From assembly GCF_902168135.1 (NCBI RefSeq), contig NZ_CABHOL010000046.1, positions 1-60,668 on the forward strand: a stretch of 60,668 nucleotides of DNA. The letters run 5' to 3'. The position numbers were made by a program, and so were the translations under genes. Source of the stretch: an uncultured Fluviicola sp. (GTDB lineage: Bacteria > Bacteroidota > Bacteroidia > Flavobacteriales_D > Crocinitomicaceae). Below are positions 44,019-52,953 of this stretch, one piece after another. Below the pieces are notes generated by a model. That model saw only the letters and a list, made by a program, of their open reading frames with translations, did not search any database and had not been told where the DNA came from. The first letter of the stretch is position 1. Every line of letters starts with the position of its first letter.

Positions 44019-44839
44019 TATGCTTCTTCTTCCTCTTCAGGATCGTCTGAATCGACCTGTTTTAAGCGCTGTGCGTAATCGTCCGGAAGGAATTCAAAGA
44101 AAGTATCCCCGCGCAGTCCCAAACGAAGGCATTCCAACGGAATTACTTCATTCGGTGCTATATTTCCAAGATTTACATTTGCTCCGAACAGTTTGATGAA
44201 CCAAACCTGCTGATTTTTTTGCGGTGCTTCCCACAGGATATCTTCCGGTTTCACTTTCGCAATGATCTTATTGATCAACATGGTATGAGCTGTTCCGTTA
44301 GGACGGAAAACACCAACGTTCCCTGCCTCACGACCTTCTGCGATCACTTTCCAGGAACCTGCTTCCAATTCGGAGCTCATCATTTTGATCCACCTTCCCG
44401 GACTGATCAAAATTCCGGAATCTTTCGATCCTACTTCTGAAAGTACTGTTCTTGTTTTAGCCAAACGCTGGATCAATTCCAACTTTTCATCGTGATTGAT
44501 GATTATGGACCCATCCGAAATCTCCGCAAGGTCCAAATTGTACTTATCCAATAAACGCAGGTAGTCCTCAAAACGTCCGCGAGCATAGAAAGCTTCAAAA
44601 AGAGTTCCTCCGAAATAAGGCCTTAAACCTGCAGAGCGGTATAATTTGAGTTTTTCTTCGAGGTTGTTTGTAACAAATGCGGTTCCGAAACCAAACTTTA
44701 CAATGTCCGTTAAGTGACCGTTTGCCTGGATAAAGTTCTCGGCTTCATTTAAGCTCAGGCCTTTATCCATCATCATTGTAATCCCGTTATTACGCGGCTG
44801 TTGTGTACGTTCCGGAATATGTGGTAAACTAAAATTCAT
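44018..44839 (-). CDS. phosphosulfolactate synthase (ComA family)
   Basis: The family joins sulfite to phosphoenolpyruvate, giving (2R)-phospho-3-sulfolactate, the first step of archaeal coenzyme M synthesis. Conserved blocks match the TIM-barrel family: GITMMMDKGLS, DIVKFGFGTAF, YFGGTLFEAFY, EISDGSIIINHDEK, EVGSKDSG, VIAEGREAG, EAPQKNQQVWFI and ECLRLGLRGDT. The length of 273 residues is close to archaeal ComA, with an acidic tail. No comB or comC is adjacent. In Bacteroidota the product may feed another sulfonate pathway, for example sulfolactate or sulfonolipids, but this is inference. Confidence 0.88.
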   Translation of the reverse strand: MNFSLPHIPERTQQPRNNGITMMMDKGLSLNEAENFIQANGHLTDIVKFGFGTAFVTNNLEEKLKLYRSAGLRPYFGGTLFEAFYARGRFEDYLRLLDKYNLDLAEISDGSIIINHDEKLELIQRLAKTRTVLSEVGSKDSGILISPGRWIKMMSSELEAGSWKVIAEGREAGNVGVFRPNGTAHTMLINKIIAKVKPEDILWEAPQKNQQVWFIKLFGANVNLGNIAPNEVIPLECLRLGLRGDTFFEFLPDDYAQRLKQVDSDDPEEEEEA

Positions 44840-44883
44840 TCTTTGATAAATTGAGTACTATCGACAAATGTCAAACTATAGCT

Positions 44884-46284
44884 CTAAGAGCGAGTCAAAT
44901 TTACTAATTCTTGGACATCTGCCAATTCAGGATAGCGAATAAAAACTTCTTTTGTTTTTTCAGGATCTTTATTCAGGGACTCAACTAACACAAGCTTAGC
45001 ACCTTCCTGATTTTCAGCTACCCAATTCAGGTAAATAATCGGTAAGATGGAGAAAAACAATTGATGCTTTAAAATGTAATTTTCCACGAAAGTTCTCGCT
45101 TCACCCACCTTGTGTTCCAACAGGAAATCCACATAGTCGAAGAAACAATCCTCATTTTCCGGGTCTAAAGTGAGGCACGCCAGGTATGCTTCTTCCGCTT
45201 CGGGCAAAAGTTCCGCGTTTTCAAGTGCACCTGCATAAACGTGATAATAGCCGTCCATATTTGGTTCCAGCTCCAAAGCTCTTTCAATGTAGTGAAGGCT
45301 TTCCTTCGGCTGTCCCTGCAAATCCTTCACGATTCCCAGTCCAAGCCATGCTTCGGCCAGAGTCGGAGACATAGACAATGCTTTTTGATAAAAATCCCAG
45401 GCAATGGTCAGATTATTCAACTGTTCATTTGCTTCCCCCAGGTAACAATAAGTTAAAGGGTCATCTCCGTCAATTTCAATGCAGCGTTCAAACGATTCGA
45501 TCGATTCTTTGTATTGCTCAATCGTTAGCTGGGCATTTCCCATATTGAAATAAGCAGGAGAAAAACGGTCATTGATTGCTACACAATATTCGTAAGCCGT
45601 AATAGCATCATTGAACTTCTCTTCTTTCGAATAAGTATTCCCGAGGTTGTACCAGGCAGTAAATGAATACGGATTATCGTCCAAAAAGCGTCTGTAAGTT
45701 TGAATCGCACGGGCATTATTCCCGAGCTGATCAAAACAGAATGCCAATTCGTATAAGGCTCCCTCGTTCTTTGGATTCGAGCGCATGGCTTCTTCCAATA
45801 CTTCTACAGCCCCTTTAAAGTCTTTTAACTGCTCTAATTCGGTTGCCAGGTCCAGGAAAATCTCGTCTTTTTCTTCCCGGTCTGCCAATTCCAACGCACG
45901 ACGGAAAAAATTCACAGCCCTTTTACTGTCTCTCAGCTGACTGAAAATAGTTGCTTTGGTCAGGTAAAGCTCCATGGATTCCGAATCAATCTGCTCAGCG
46001 GCATCCAGCAATTCCAGTGCTTCTTTCAGCTTTCCCAATCCCGACATGGCCTGAGCTCTGCGGATCTGGAATAAAGTATTGAATGGATATTGTTGTGTTC
46101 CGATTTCGGCAGCCAATTCTCCTTTGGAATAATTACCGTTCATCAGGTAATGATCGATGATCGCTTCTAAACGATCACTATCAAAAAAACCCACCGAGTT
46201 GGTAGCCAATTGTGATTCGAATTTAGCCAAATCATCATTCAGGTGGTTTTCAAAATTGTCGTTATCGTCTTCCCAATCAAACAT
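44884..46284 (-). CDS. tetratricopeptide-repeat protein
   Basis: This is a 466-residue soluble protein with about ten canonical TPR units from residue 60 to 430 (for example FTAWYNLGNTYSKEEKFNDAITAYEYCVAIN and PAYFNMGNAQLTIEQYKESIESFERCIEID). The N-terminus is acidic (MFDWEDDNDNFENHLNDD). Such proteins scaffold complexes. It is the first gene of the minus-strand cluster leading to comA, 44 bp upstream of it. Confidence 0.85.
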   Translation of the reverse strand: MFDWEDDNDNFENHLNDDLAKFESQLATNSVGFFDSDRLEAIIDHYLMNGNYSKGELAAEIGTQQYPFNTLFQIRRAQAMSGLGKLKEALELLDAAEQIDSESMELYLTKATIFSQLRDSKRAVNFFRRALELADREEKDEIFLDLATELEQLKDFKGAVEVLEEAMRSNPKNEGALYELAFCFDQLGNNARAIQTYRRFLDDNPYSFTAWYNLGNTYSKEEKFNDAITAYEYCVAINDRFSPAYFNMGNAQLTIEQYKESIESFERCIEIDGDDPLTYCYLGEANEQLNNLTIAWDFYQKALSMSPTLAEAWLGLGIVKDLQGQPKESLHYIERALELEPNMDGYYHVYAGALENAELLPEAEEAYLACLTLDPENEDCFFDYVDFLLEHKVGEARTFVENYILKHQLFFSILPIIYLNWVAENQEGAKLVLVESLNKDPEKTKEVFIRYPELADVQELVNLTRS

Positions 46285-46554
46285 ACGCTGTAGTTGTGTT
46301 TCTATAAAATTAGCGAAAATCGGAGGCCTAGTGAAAAGTTTTAGGAAAGTTTATGAACAGGTTATTAAACAATTTCCAATTACTAATGCCTAATTACGAA
46401 TTAGTTAAGCACCTACCACCCACTGAATGAATCCTTTACTAAAAACGAAATTGTTTGCAGGATATTATACGTGGTTTTACCAAACAACATAAGGGCGAAA
46501 TTTTTTTTCACACTTCCAATCATCGTTTAAAATGATTCTTAAACGAGATTACCA

Positions 46555-47202
46555 TTAATTGTCCTTAATCGATTTCAGTGCCACTTTAGCAATCGCACTA
46601 TTGGAAACAGTTGTTTCCTGCGAATCGATAATTTGCGAAAGCAATTGCTTCGCAGTTTCCTTATCTCCTCTTTCATTGAAAACCATCGCTTTATTCAACA
46701 GTAAAATTCCCTTGGTTTCACGATCCGGATTTCCGGCAAGCCCCTGCTCAATAGCGTACAAACGTTCTTCAGGATCTGTCTGTAAATAGACAATCTCTTT
46801 CCAGGCCGGAGCAAACAAAGGCACATTATCCACAATCTGTTTAGCAATGCTGTATTTCTTTTCGGGTTCCTCCGTCCACTCGATCTGCATGTAAAAAGTA
46901 TACAATCCTTCGGGGAACAATCCCGCCTTCTCTCCTTCCAGTGTATAAATGGCTGTTTTGGTTGTGAAGAAACCATCCGGTTCGATAGCATCCGTTTCCC
47001 GGTAATATTTTAAAGCGTTGTCAAAATCCCCCATCAACAGATAGGTAAATGCAAGATCATAAACCGGATAAGCCCATAATGGTTCGATCCTCATAGCTTC
47101 CAGCAATTTTTCAACTGCTACCTGATAATTTCCCGCCTGACCGGCTTCTCTCGCTTCTAAGTGTAATAAATTCGCTAATTCGTTAATAGGTCCAGTTTCC
47201 AT
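46555..47202 (-). CDS. small tetratricopeptide-repeat protein
   Basis: This is a 215-residue soluble protein with two clear TPR units in the first half (GNYQVAVEKLLEAMRIEPLW, then LLMGDFDNALKYYRETDAIEPDG) and one near the C-terminus (MVFNERGDKETAKQLLSQII). It has no signal peptide and appears monocistronic. A different protein lies on each side with about 120-270 bp gaps, in which I see no gene. Confidence 0.75.
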   Translation of the reverse strand: METGPINELANLLHLEAREAGQAGNYQVAVEKLLEAMRIEPLWAYPVYDLAFTYLLMGDFDNALKYYRETDAIEPDGFFTTKTAIYTLEGEKAGLFPEGLYTFYMQIEWTEEPEKKYSIAKQIVDNVPLFAPAWKEIVYLQTDPEERLYAIEQGLAGNPDRETKGILLLNKAMVFNERGDKETAKQLLSQIIDSQETTVSNSAIAKVALKSIKDN

Positions 47203-47326
47203 TGATTGTTTTGAGTTTAGTTTGCGAACATGAACTTAATCAATTCGCTTGAATTATGAGCGGGTTTCTCGAAATTCTTCATTTCTTTGGCTCTTAAAAG
47301 GCATTTTATCCCATTTTCATGTAAAA

Positions 47327-48052
47327 TTAATTGACTGCCCTTAAAAGGTTCCGAAATTGTTTTTTCAGCCTGGTTTCATTCTTCGAAAGGGTGTCAAATT
47401 TCGGAGACGAACAGTTTATCAAATAGTAACTTCTCCATTCATCAATTGTGTGATCGGTGGTATCTTCTACTTCGTGATTGTATGAACTATAATCGTAAAC
47501 CAAAGACTGGAATTGCTTGTTTTTTGCTTTAAAAAGCCAGGAAGTGCGCTGAGCCGCATCACCAGCATCACCAAAACTTATTGAAAGATTAAAATACTCT
47601 TTCAACAGCTGATCTTTTTTGCGGTCGAAAATAAAGAACCCAACCGTTGTTGCTTCATATTCGCCAGGAATTCGTGCAATTAATCCTATATGGGACGAAT
47701 CAATCGGAAATTGATAACAAGCATATGCTCCGGACAACTTTCCGAAATAATTATCTGTCAAGCCAATAGGCAGTATTTTGGCTTCTTTGAGCGTTAATTC
47801 CTCTCCTTTGAACCTCTTGTCTTTGCTGTCATAATAATATTCCACTCTTAGCGTATCGAACGAAATAAGTTTGAATTTACTAAGGAATTCCGCATATGCA
47901 CTTTCTTTTTCCCTGAAAGAAGAATCGTTTTTTTGGACAACTACCTCTTTCTCCGGCTGCTTTTCAGAGTTATTTTTACCTCCACAAGCAATTAAAAATC
48001 CGCAGAGAAAAATGACAGGAATAACGGGAAATTGATTTTTAAACATGAACAT
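47327..48052 (-). CDS. predicted lipoprotein of unknown function
   Basis: This 241-residue protein has a lipoprotein signal (IPVIFLCGFLIACGG, lipobox LIAC, Cys about residue 23), a Lys/Glu/Ser-rich spacer and a beta-rich mature domain. I recognise no family. It is 35 bp upstream of the end of the LLM oxidoreductase gene, on the same strand. Confidence 0.65.
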   Translation of the reverse strand: MFMFKNQFPVIPVIFLCGFLIACGGKNNSEKQPEKEVVVQKNDSSFREKESAYAEFLSKFKLISFDTLRVEYYYDSKDKRFKGEELTLKEAKILPIGLTDNYFGKLSGAYACYQFPIDSSHIGLIARIPGEYEATTVGFFIFDRKKDQLLKEYFNLSISFGDAGDAAQRTSWLFKAKNKQFQSLVYDYSSYNHEVEDTTDHTIDEWRSYYLINCSSPKFDTLSKNETRLKKQFRNLLRAVN

Positions 48053-48087
48053 TGATTTGCTCCGAATCTAACCAATTTTCCCGAAAT

Positions 48088-49092
48088 CTAAGACAAATTA
48101 ATGGCGTTAAAAACTTCTGCCAAAATGCCGTAGGACCTCAATCGTTTCTCGTTGTCGAAAATATTTCCGGTGATCATCAGTTCATCTACTCCGTGTTCAT
48201 CAATAAAACGGCTAAACTTTTCAATCAGCGTGTCTTTATCTCCGACAAATGTACAGGCTGTCATTTCCCGAACGGCATCCAATAACTCTTGCGGCCAGGA
48301 ATCCAGTAAGTTTGGAATGGGCGGAGACAGTGGCTTTCTGGAATTTGTCAGGATGCCTGAAAACATTTGATACAAGCTCATGGATAACAATTCTGCTTCT
48401 TCATTGCTATCAGCGGCAATCCCGTTCACGCATGCCAATACATAAGGTTTATCCAGGTATTGAGAAGGTCGGAAATTATTGCGGTAAATCTGCACAGCAA
48501 TTTTGAATTGTCTGGGTGCAAAGTGTGAGGCAAATGCATACGGCAGTCCCATTTCTGCAGCCAAATAAGCGCTGTCTGTGCTTGAACCAAGTATCCAGAT
48601 TGGAATATTCAATCCTTCACCGGGAAAAGCGCGTACCGAAGCCGTTCTGTTACTTTCACTAAAATAGGTTTGCAGCGCAGTCACATCTTTTGGAAACTGG
48701 TATGCTGTATTCAGATCTCCTCTTCTCAAAGCCGTGGCTGTTTGCTGATCCGTTCCGGGAGCCCTTCCCAATCCCAGGTCAATGCGCGAAGGATAAAGGG
48801 TTTCTAGTGTTCCGAATTGCTCTGCAATTGCTAACGGGGCATGATTTGGAAGCATGATTCCTCCTGATCCAACCCGGATACTTTTCGTTTGAGAGGCCAC
48901 ATGACCGATCAGAACAGAAGTTGCAGAACTGGCTATAAACTCCATATTATGGTGCTCTGCCAGCCAAACGCGTTCGTACCCTAATTCTTCTGCCTTTTTT
49001 GCTAAATCTACTGTTCTTTTAATGGCTGTTGCGGCATTGCCGTCCTTGGTAATCACGGATAAATCCAGGACGGAATATTTGATTTTTTTCAT
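48088..49092 (-). CDS. LLM-class flavin-dependent oxidoreductase
   Basis: This is a luciferase-like monooxygenase of 334 residues, using reduced FMN (or F420 in other phyla). The TIM-barrel family pattern is clear: [28 protein letters not shown], then [42 protein letters not shown], matching the YhbW/LuxA-like group with a short specific type 1 domain. The substrate is unknown. The start ATG at 49092 gives the conserved KYSVLDLS strand. Confidence 0.88.
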   Translation of the reverse strand: MKKIKYSVLDLSVITKDGNAATAIKRTVDLAKKAEELGYERVWLAEHHNMEFIASSATSVLIGHVASQTKSIRVGSGGIMLPNHAPLAIAEQFGTLETLYPSRIDLGLGRAPGTDQQTATALRRGDLNTAYQFPKDVTALQTYFSESNRTASVRAFPGEGLNIPIWILGSSTDSAYLAAEMGLPYAFASHFAPRQFKIAVQIYRNNFRPSQYLDKPYVLACVNGIAADSNEEAELLSMSLYQMFSGILTNSRKPLSPPIPNLLDSWPQELLDAVREMTACTFVGDKDTLIEKFSRFIDEHGVDELMITGNIFDNEKRLRSYGILAEVFNAINLS

Positions 49093-49235
49093 GGGTTAAA
49101 ATTACGGATTGAAGAGGCAAAGACAAATTGGAATACGTTAAATTTTGTAGTTGGTTTCCTGGAAGAAACCAGGTAAAGCTTATCATCCGGAGATCACAAA
49201 TCAATAATTGAGATACTGTGAAAAAATGCAGAACA

Positions 49236-49263
49236 TTGATGTAAATTTGTACTGTTAATTTTG
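49236..49263 (+). promoter_or_regulatory. candidate promoter of the Kdp response-regulator gene
   Basis: TTG (49236-49238), a 17-bp spacer and TAATTTTG (49256-49263) fit the TTG-N17-23-TAnnTTTG rule. An overlapping TAAATTTG is at 49242-49249. Use of the first box would start transcription at or next to the GTG start codon at 49268. Confidence 0.5.
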
Positions 49264-49267
49264 TGCC

Positions 49268-50605
49268 GTGAAAAATATCCTGATTATAGATGACGAAGAA
49301 AAGCACCGATCTTTACTTGCCCGAATTATCCGTTCGGAAGGATATGAAGTCTGTGAAACCGGCGATTGTGCTTCCGGACTAAAAAAGCTGGCCCAAAAAC
49401 CAATAAATGTCATTCTTTGTGATGTAAAACTCCCTGATGGAAATGGGATTGAGCTTGTTCCGAAAATTAAGGAACGCTTTCCGGATACCGAAATCATTCT
49501 CCTGACTGCATTCGGAAATATTGCTGATAGTGTACAATCCATGAAAGACGGCGCATTTGACTATATCGTCAAAGGAAATGACAACGACAAGATTATTCCA
49601 TTACTGTCGCGTGCATTTGAGAAAGTAGCACTCAGAAACCGTGTCCGCGACCTGGAAAAGCGTGTCGGTAAAAAATACACTTTTGATTCGATCATCGGGA
49701 ATTCCTCTGCCATTTTAAAAGCAATCGAACTGGCCCGAAAGGTTTCTGTAACAGATGCAACCGTTTTACTTACAGGAGAAACGGGTACCGGAAAAGAAGT
49801 TTTCGCAGAAGCCATCCATTTGGCAAGCAGCCGGTCGAACAATAGCTTCGTAGCACTCAATTGCAGTGCTTTTAGCAAGGAAATCCTTGAAAGTGAGCTA
49901 TTCGGGCACAAACAGGGATCATTTACAGGTGCTGTCAAAGATCAGAAAGGACTCATTGAGGAAGCAAACGGCGGAACACTTTTCCTGGATGAAATCGGAG
50001 AAATGCCCTTGGAATTACAGGCAAAACTTTTAAGATTATTAGAAACTTCCGAATATTTAAAGATTGGTGACACCAAACCAAGCCACTCCAATTTCAGGCT
50101 GATTGCTGCTACCAACAGAGACTTGAAAAAAGAATCGGAAGAACAGCGTTTTCGATCAGATCTGTATTTCAGGCTAAACGTTTTTCAGGTAGAACTACCT
50201 TCTTTAAAAAATCGTGTAAAGGATCTTAAGCTGCTAACGAAGCATTTTGTAGAGCAATTCTCTGCAAAGTCTAACCGAAAAACCTTAGGTATTGACGAGA
50301 GTTTCCTGGAAAAACTGAGCTTGTATTCCTGGCCGGGAAATATCCGTGAATTGAAGAATATTGTAGAACGCGCGGTTATTTTGGCCGACAATGATGTTCT
50401 TACAGTTGATGACCTTCCACCCGAAATTCAATTTGTTCACGAACAAAAGAATAACACCTTATCCGCATTCTCCATGGCGAGCGTTGAGAAATTGCACATT
50501 TTAAAAGTCCTCAATCACACCAAGGGAAATAAAGCCGAAGCAGCACGCTTATTGGAAATCGGCATTGCAACCCTGTACCGGAAAATTGAAGAATACAAAT
50601 TATAA
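49268..50605 (+). CDS. NtrC-type sigma-54-dependent response regulator
   Basis: This is a 445-residue transcription activator. The receiver domain (1-120) has Asp8/Asp9, the phospho-acceptor Asp52 (ILCDVKLP), Thr80 and Lys102. The AAA+ domain (about 140-375) has Walker A GETGTGKE (about 170), the sigma-54-contacting GSFTGA (about 217), Walker B GTLFLDEIGEMP and the arginine-finger region (RFRSDLYFRL). A Fis-type HTH (about 410-445) ends AARLLEIGIATLYRKIEEYKL. The start is GTG at 49268, right before the first beta strand. It precedes the kdp genes and probably replaces KdpE as partner of the kinase encoded at 58.2 kb. Confidence 0.93.
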   Translation: MKNILIIDDEEKHRSLLARIIRSEGYEVCETGDCASGLKKLAQKPINVILCDVKLPDGNGIELVPKIKERFPDTEIILLTAFGNIADSVQSMKDGAFDYIVKGNDNDKIIPLLSRAFEKVALRNRVRDLEKRVGKKYTFDSIIGNSSAILKAIELARKVSVTDATVLLTGETGTGKEVFAEAIHLASSRSNNSFVALNCSAFSKEILESELFGHKQGSFTGAVKDQKGLIEEANGGTLFLDEIGEMPLELQAKLLRLLETSEYLKIGDTKPSHSNFRLIAATNRDLKKESEEQRFRSDLYFRLNVFQVELPSLKNRVKDLKLLTKHFVEQFSAKSNRKTLGIDESFLEKLSLYSWPGNIRELKNIVERAVILADNDVLTVDDLPPEIQFVHEQKNNTLSAFSMASVEKLHILKVLNHTKGNKAEAARLLEIGIATLYRKIEEYKL

Positions 50606-50629
50606 GTCATAAGCTATCATTTTGATAAG

Positions 50630-50656
50630 AGCCTATCATTTTGATAGGCTTTTTTT
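50630..50656 (+). terminator. terminator after the response-regulator gene
   Basis: AGCCTATC (50630-50637) pairs with GATAGGCT (50643-50650), with a six-T tail. A degenerate direct copy of the same hairpin word (AAGCTATCATTTTGATAAG) immediately precedes it. Confidence 0.85.
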
Positions 50657-50731
50657 ATACTCAAAATCCCCTCCGTTTTCTAAAACTCCTATTTATCAGC
50701 TCATTGAATCTGTGTGCCATTAATTGGAACG

Positions 50732-50745
50732 GCAATTGGCATTGC
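50732..50745. promoter_or_regulatory. candidate operator dyad upstream of the kdp transcript
   Basis: GCAAT-TGGC-ATTGC is a perfect 5-bp inverted repeat, 20 bp before the ATG at 50765. A wider GCCA/TGGC pairing lies around it (50716-50740). It may bind the regulator, but no strict sigma-54 -24/-12 element with the GG-N10-GC spacing is seen beside it. Confidence 0.35.
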
Positions 50746-50764
50746 GCATTTAAAATTTTAAAAA

Positions 50765-51043
50765 ATGATGCACAATAGAACCAATTACAGACGAATGAAC
50801 CATTTGGCTGAATTAACCAAACAGTATGTGTTGAAAGGAAATTTCAAACGCGTAAATGATTGCCTTGCTATCGCTGAACACCAGTTACGCACAGGAACGG
50901 CAGAAATGAGAAATGCTGTCATAAACGGTTTCCTGTTTTCCTACAGCTGTTTTATGGAAATGAACAGAACAGCTTTAAACATTCCTCTTCCGGAATTATT
51001 GGAGAAAGAGTACGTAAAGCAAGTAAATGCTTTCGGGGTTTAA
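50765..51043 (+). CDS. small soluble protein at head of the kdp operon
   Basis: This is a 92-residue helical, basic protein without a signal or membrane segment (start MMHNRTNYRRMNHLAEL). Cys41, Cys65 and His48 are the only metal-like residues I notice. I do not know its family with certainty. It is the first gene after the terminator, and the next genes follow at 10-bp and shorter gaps, so it belongs to the kdp transcript. It could be a regulator or adaptor of Kdp; this is inference. Confidence 0.65.
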   Translation: MMHNRTNYRRMNHLAELTKQYVLKGNFKRVNDCLAIAEHQLRTGTAEMRNAVINGFLFSYSCFMEMNRTALNIPLPELLEKEYVKQVNAFGV

Positions 51044-51053
51044 ACGGCTGTTT

Positions 51054-51137
51054 ATGGAAGCAACATTACTCTGTACAATAACACTCCTGCTCTTTTGGCT
51101 GTGTTACAAAGCCGTTCAATTTTTTGAAAAGGTATAA
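51054..51137 (+). CDS. 27-aa single-helix membrane peptide before kdpF
   Basis: This frame begins with ATG 10 bp after the preceding stop and encodes 27 residues, mostly one hydrophobic helix (ATLLCTITLLLFWLCYKAVQFF) with a charged end (EKV). It stops 2 bp before the kdpF ATG. Its position and size suggest a second KdpF-like subunit or regulator. It is too short to assign by similarity. Confidence 0.5.
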   Translation: MEATLLCTITLLLFWLCYKAVQFFEKV

Positions 51138-51139
51138 TC

Positions 51140-51217
51140 ATGACAGCATTATTTATTCTTGCGATAGCCGTGTTCATTTACCTCGGCTATGTACTTCTCA
51201 AACCTGAAAAATTCTAA
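51140..51217 (+). CDS. kdpF: K+-transporting ATPase subunit KdpF
   Basis: This is a 25-residue single-helix peptide (ALFILAIAVFIYLGYVLLKPEKF). The GYVLLKPEKF end is typical of KdpF, which lies at the KdpA-KdpB interface and stabilises the complex. It begins 2 bp after the preceding peptide gene and ends 3 bp before kdpA. Confidence 0.85.
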   Translation: MTALFILAIAVFIYLGYVLLKPEKF

Positions 51218-51220
51218 TCC

Positions 51221-52948
51221 ATGAATACCCAATTATTTGGCGTTATTGCCATGTTTATTCTTACCGTTGCGATCGCTATTCCTTTGGGAAGGTATATCGG
51301 GAAGGTTTACCTGGGAGAGAAAACCCTGCTTGATCCTGTTTTTAACCCGGTTGAACGCTTTCTCTTTCGTATCAGCGGTTTGGACGGAAACCGGGAAATG
51401 AACTGGAAGCAGCACATTTACGCGCTCCTGGGCATTAACCTGGTTTGGTTCTTTATCTGCTTTTTAGTGTTATTGAACCAAGGCTGGCTTCCATTGAACC
51501 CGGATCACAATCCTTCGATGTCACCTGACCTTGCATTCAATACAACCATTTCCTTTTTGGTGAATTGCAACCTGCAGCATTATTCAGGTGAAACAGGACT
51601 TTCCTACCTCTCACAAATTGGCGGCATTATGTTCCTGCAATTTGTGACAGCCGGAACAGGAATGGCGGCCTGCGCCATGGTTTTCAATGCCATGCGAAAC
51701 AGACAAAGCAATCAGCTGGGCAATTTTTACAACTACTTCATCAAAAGTTGTACACGTGTCCTACTGCCCGTTTCTTTTGTTGCCTCGGTTATCCTGGTTG
51801 TAAGCGGTACTCCCATGACCTGGGAAGGAAAACAAACAATCACAACGCTGCAGGGAGAAGAACAAATCGTTTCCCGAGGGCCCGCGGCCGCAATGGTCGC
51901 TATCAAACAAGCCGGTACAAATGGAGGCGGATTTTTCGGGGTCAACTCTGCCCATCCGCTGGAAAACCCAACTTACCTGACAAACATGGTGGAGAACATT
52001 CTCATTGTATTGATCCCGATCGCTATGGTTTTCGCATTGGGCTATTACCTGAAACGAAAGCGAATGGCTTGGATGATTATGGGAGTTATGACCGTTGGAT
52101 TTCTGGCATTGTTCCTTCCATCCATTACCAATGAGGTCAAAGGAAATCCGGCAATCACGGAAATGGGAATCGATCAATCAGCCGGAAGCATGGAGGGAAA
52201 AGAAGTACGTCTCGGAGCTGAAGCGTCTGCATATTGGGGAATTACCACCACCGTTACTTCCAACGGTTCCGTAAACTCCATGCACGACAGCTTTACCCCG
52301 ATTACCGGTGGAATGGCCATGCTCGGGATGATGGCAAACTCTTTTTACGGAGGGGTTGGTGTCGGATTCCTGAATTTCTACATTTTCATTATTCTGGCGG
52401 TGTTTATTTCCGGGTTAATGGTAGGCCGTACACCCGAATTCTTAGGGAAAAAAGTAGAAGCCCGGGAGGTGAAAATCGCAGCGTTCATTGCAATTCTTCA
52501 CCCACTGCTGATCCTTGCCGGAACAGCACTTTCATCCTGGCTGGTTTCCCACAACACAGCTATGGGATATTGGTACAACGGAAATGCATCCGCCTGGTTA
52601 AACAATCCAGGATATCATGGCTTTTCGGAAATGCTTTACGAATATACTTCCAGCGCTGCAAATAACGGAAGTGGTTTCGAAGGCTTGTCAGATAATAATC
52701 CTTTTTGGAATATTACCACCGGGATCGTCTTGCTGTTAAGCCGTTATTTACCGATCATCGGGCCACTGGCCATTGCCGGATTACTGGCAGGCAAAAAGCA
52801 CATCCCGGAAAGTGCAGGAACACTTCGAACCGACACACCGATTTTCGGAATTATGATTTTCGCTGTGATTTTCATTGTTGCTGCCCTATCCTTTTTTCCT
52901 GCACTTGCATTAGGACCATTCGCTGAATATTTCTCTCAAATTCATTAG
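51221..52948 (+). CDS. kdpA: K+-transporting ATPase subunit KdpA
   Basis: KdpA is the K+-selective channel-like subunit of the high-affinity KdpFABC pump in the inner membrane. The length of 575 residues and ten or so helices fit (E. coli 557). Selectivity-filter segments are recognisable: [46 protein letters not shown], and [17 protein letters not shown]. The C-terminus has [22 protein letters not shown]. It follows kdpF by 3 bp and precedes kdpB by 5 bp. Confidence 0.97.
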   Translation: MNTQLFGVIAMFILTVAIAIPLGRYIGKVYLGEKTLLDPVFNPVERFLFRISGLDGNREMNWKQHIYALLGINLVWFFICFLVLLNQGWLPLNPDHNPSMSPDLAFNTTISFLVNCNLQHYSGETGLSYLSQIGGIMFLQFVTAGTGMAACAMVFNAMRNRQSNQLGNFYNYFIKSCTRVLLPVSFVASVILVVSGTPMTWEGKQTITTLQGEEQIVSRGPAAAMVAIKQAGTNGGGFFGVNSAHPLENPTYLTNMVENILIVLIPIAMVFALGYYLKRKRMAWMIMGVMTVGFLALFLPSITNEVKGNPAITEMGIDQSAGSMEGKEVRLGAEASAYWGITTTVTSNGSVNSMHDSFTPITGGMAMLGMMANSFYGGVGVGFLNFYIFIILAVFISGLMVGRTPEFLGKKVEAREVKIAAFIAILHPLLILAGTALSSWLVSHNTAMGYWYNGNASAWLNNPGYHGFSEMLYEYTSSAANNGSGFEGLSDNNPFWNITTGIVLLLSRYLPIIGPLAIAGLLAGKKHIPESAGTLRTDTPIFGIMIFAVIFIVAALSFFPALALGPFAEYFSQIH

Positions 52949-52953
52949 AAATC

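Noticed and set aside
50700-50764. Sigma-54 -24/-12 promoter in front of the kdp transcript
   Set aside because: GG...GC pairs are present at 11-base spacing (726/739 and 731/744) but not at the strict 10-base spacing, and the flanking TGGCAC/TTGC words are poor.
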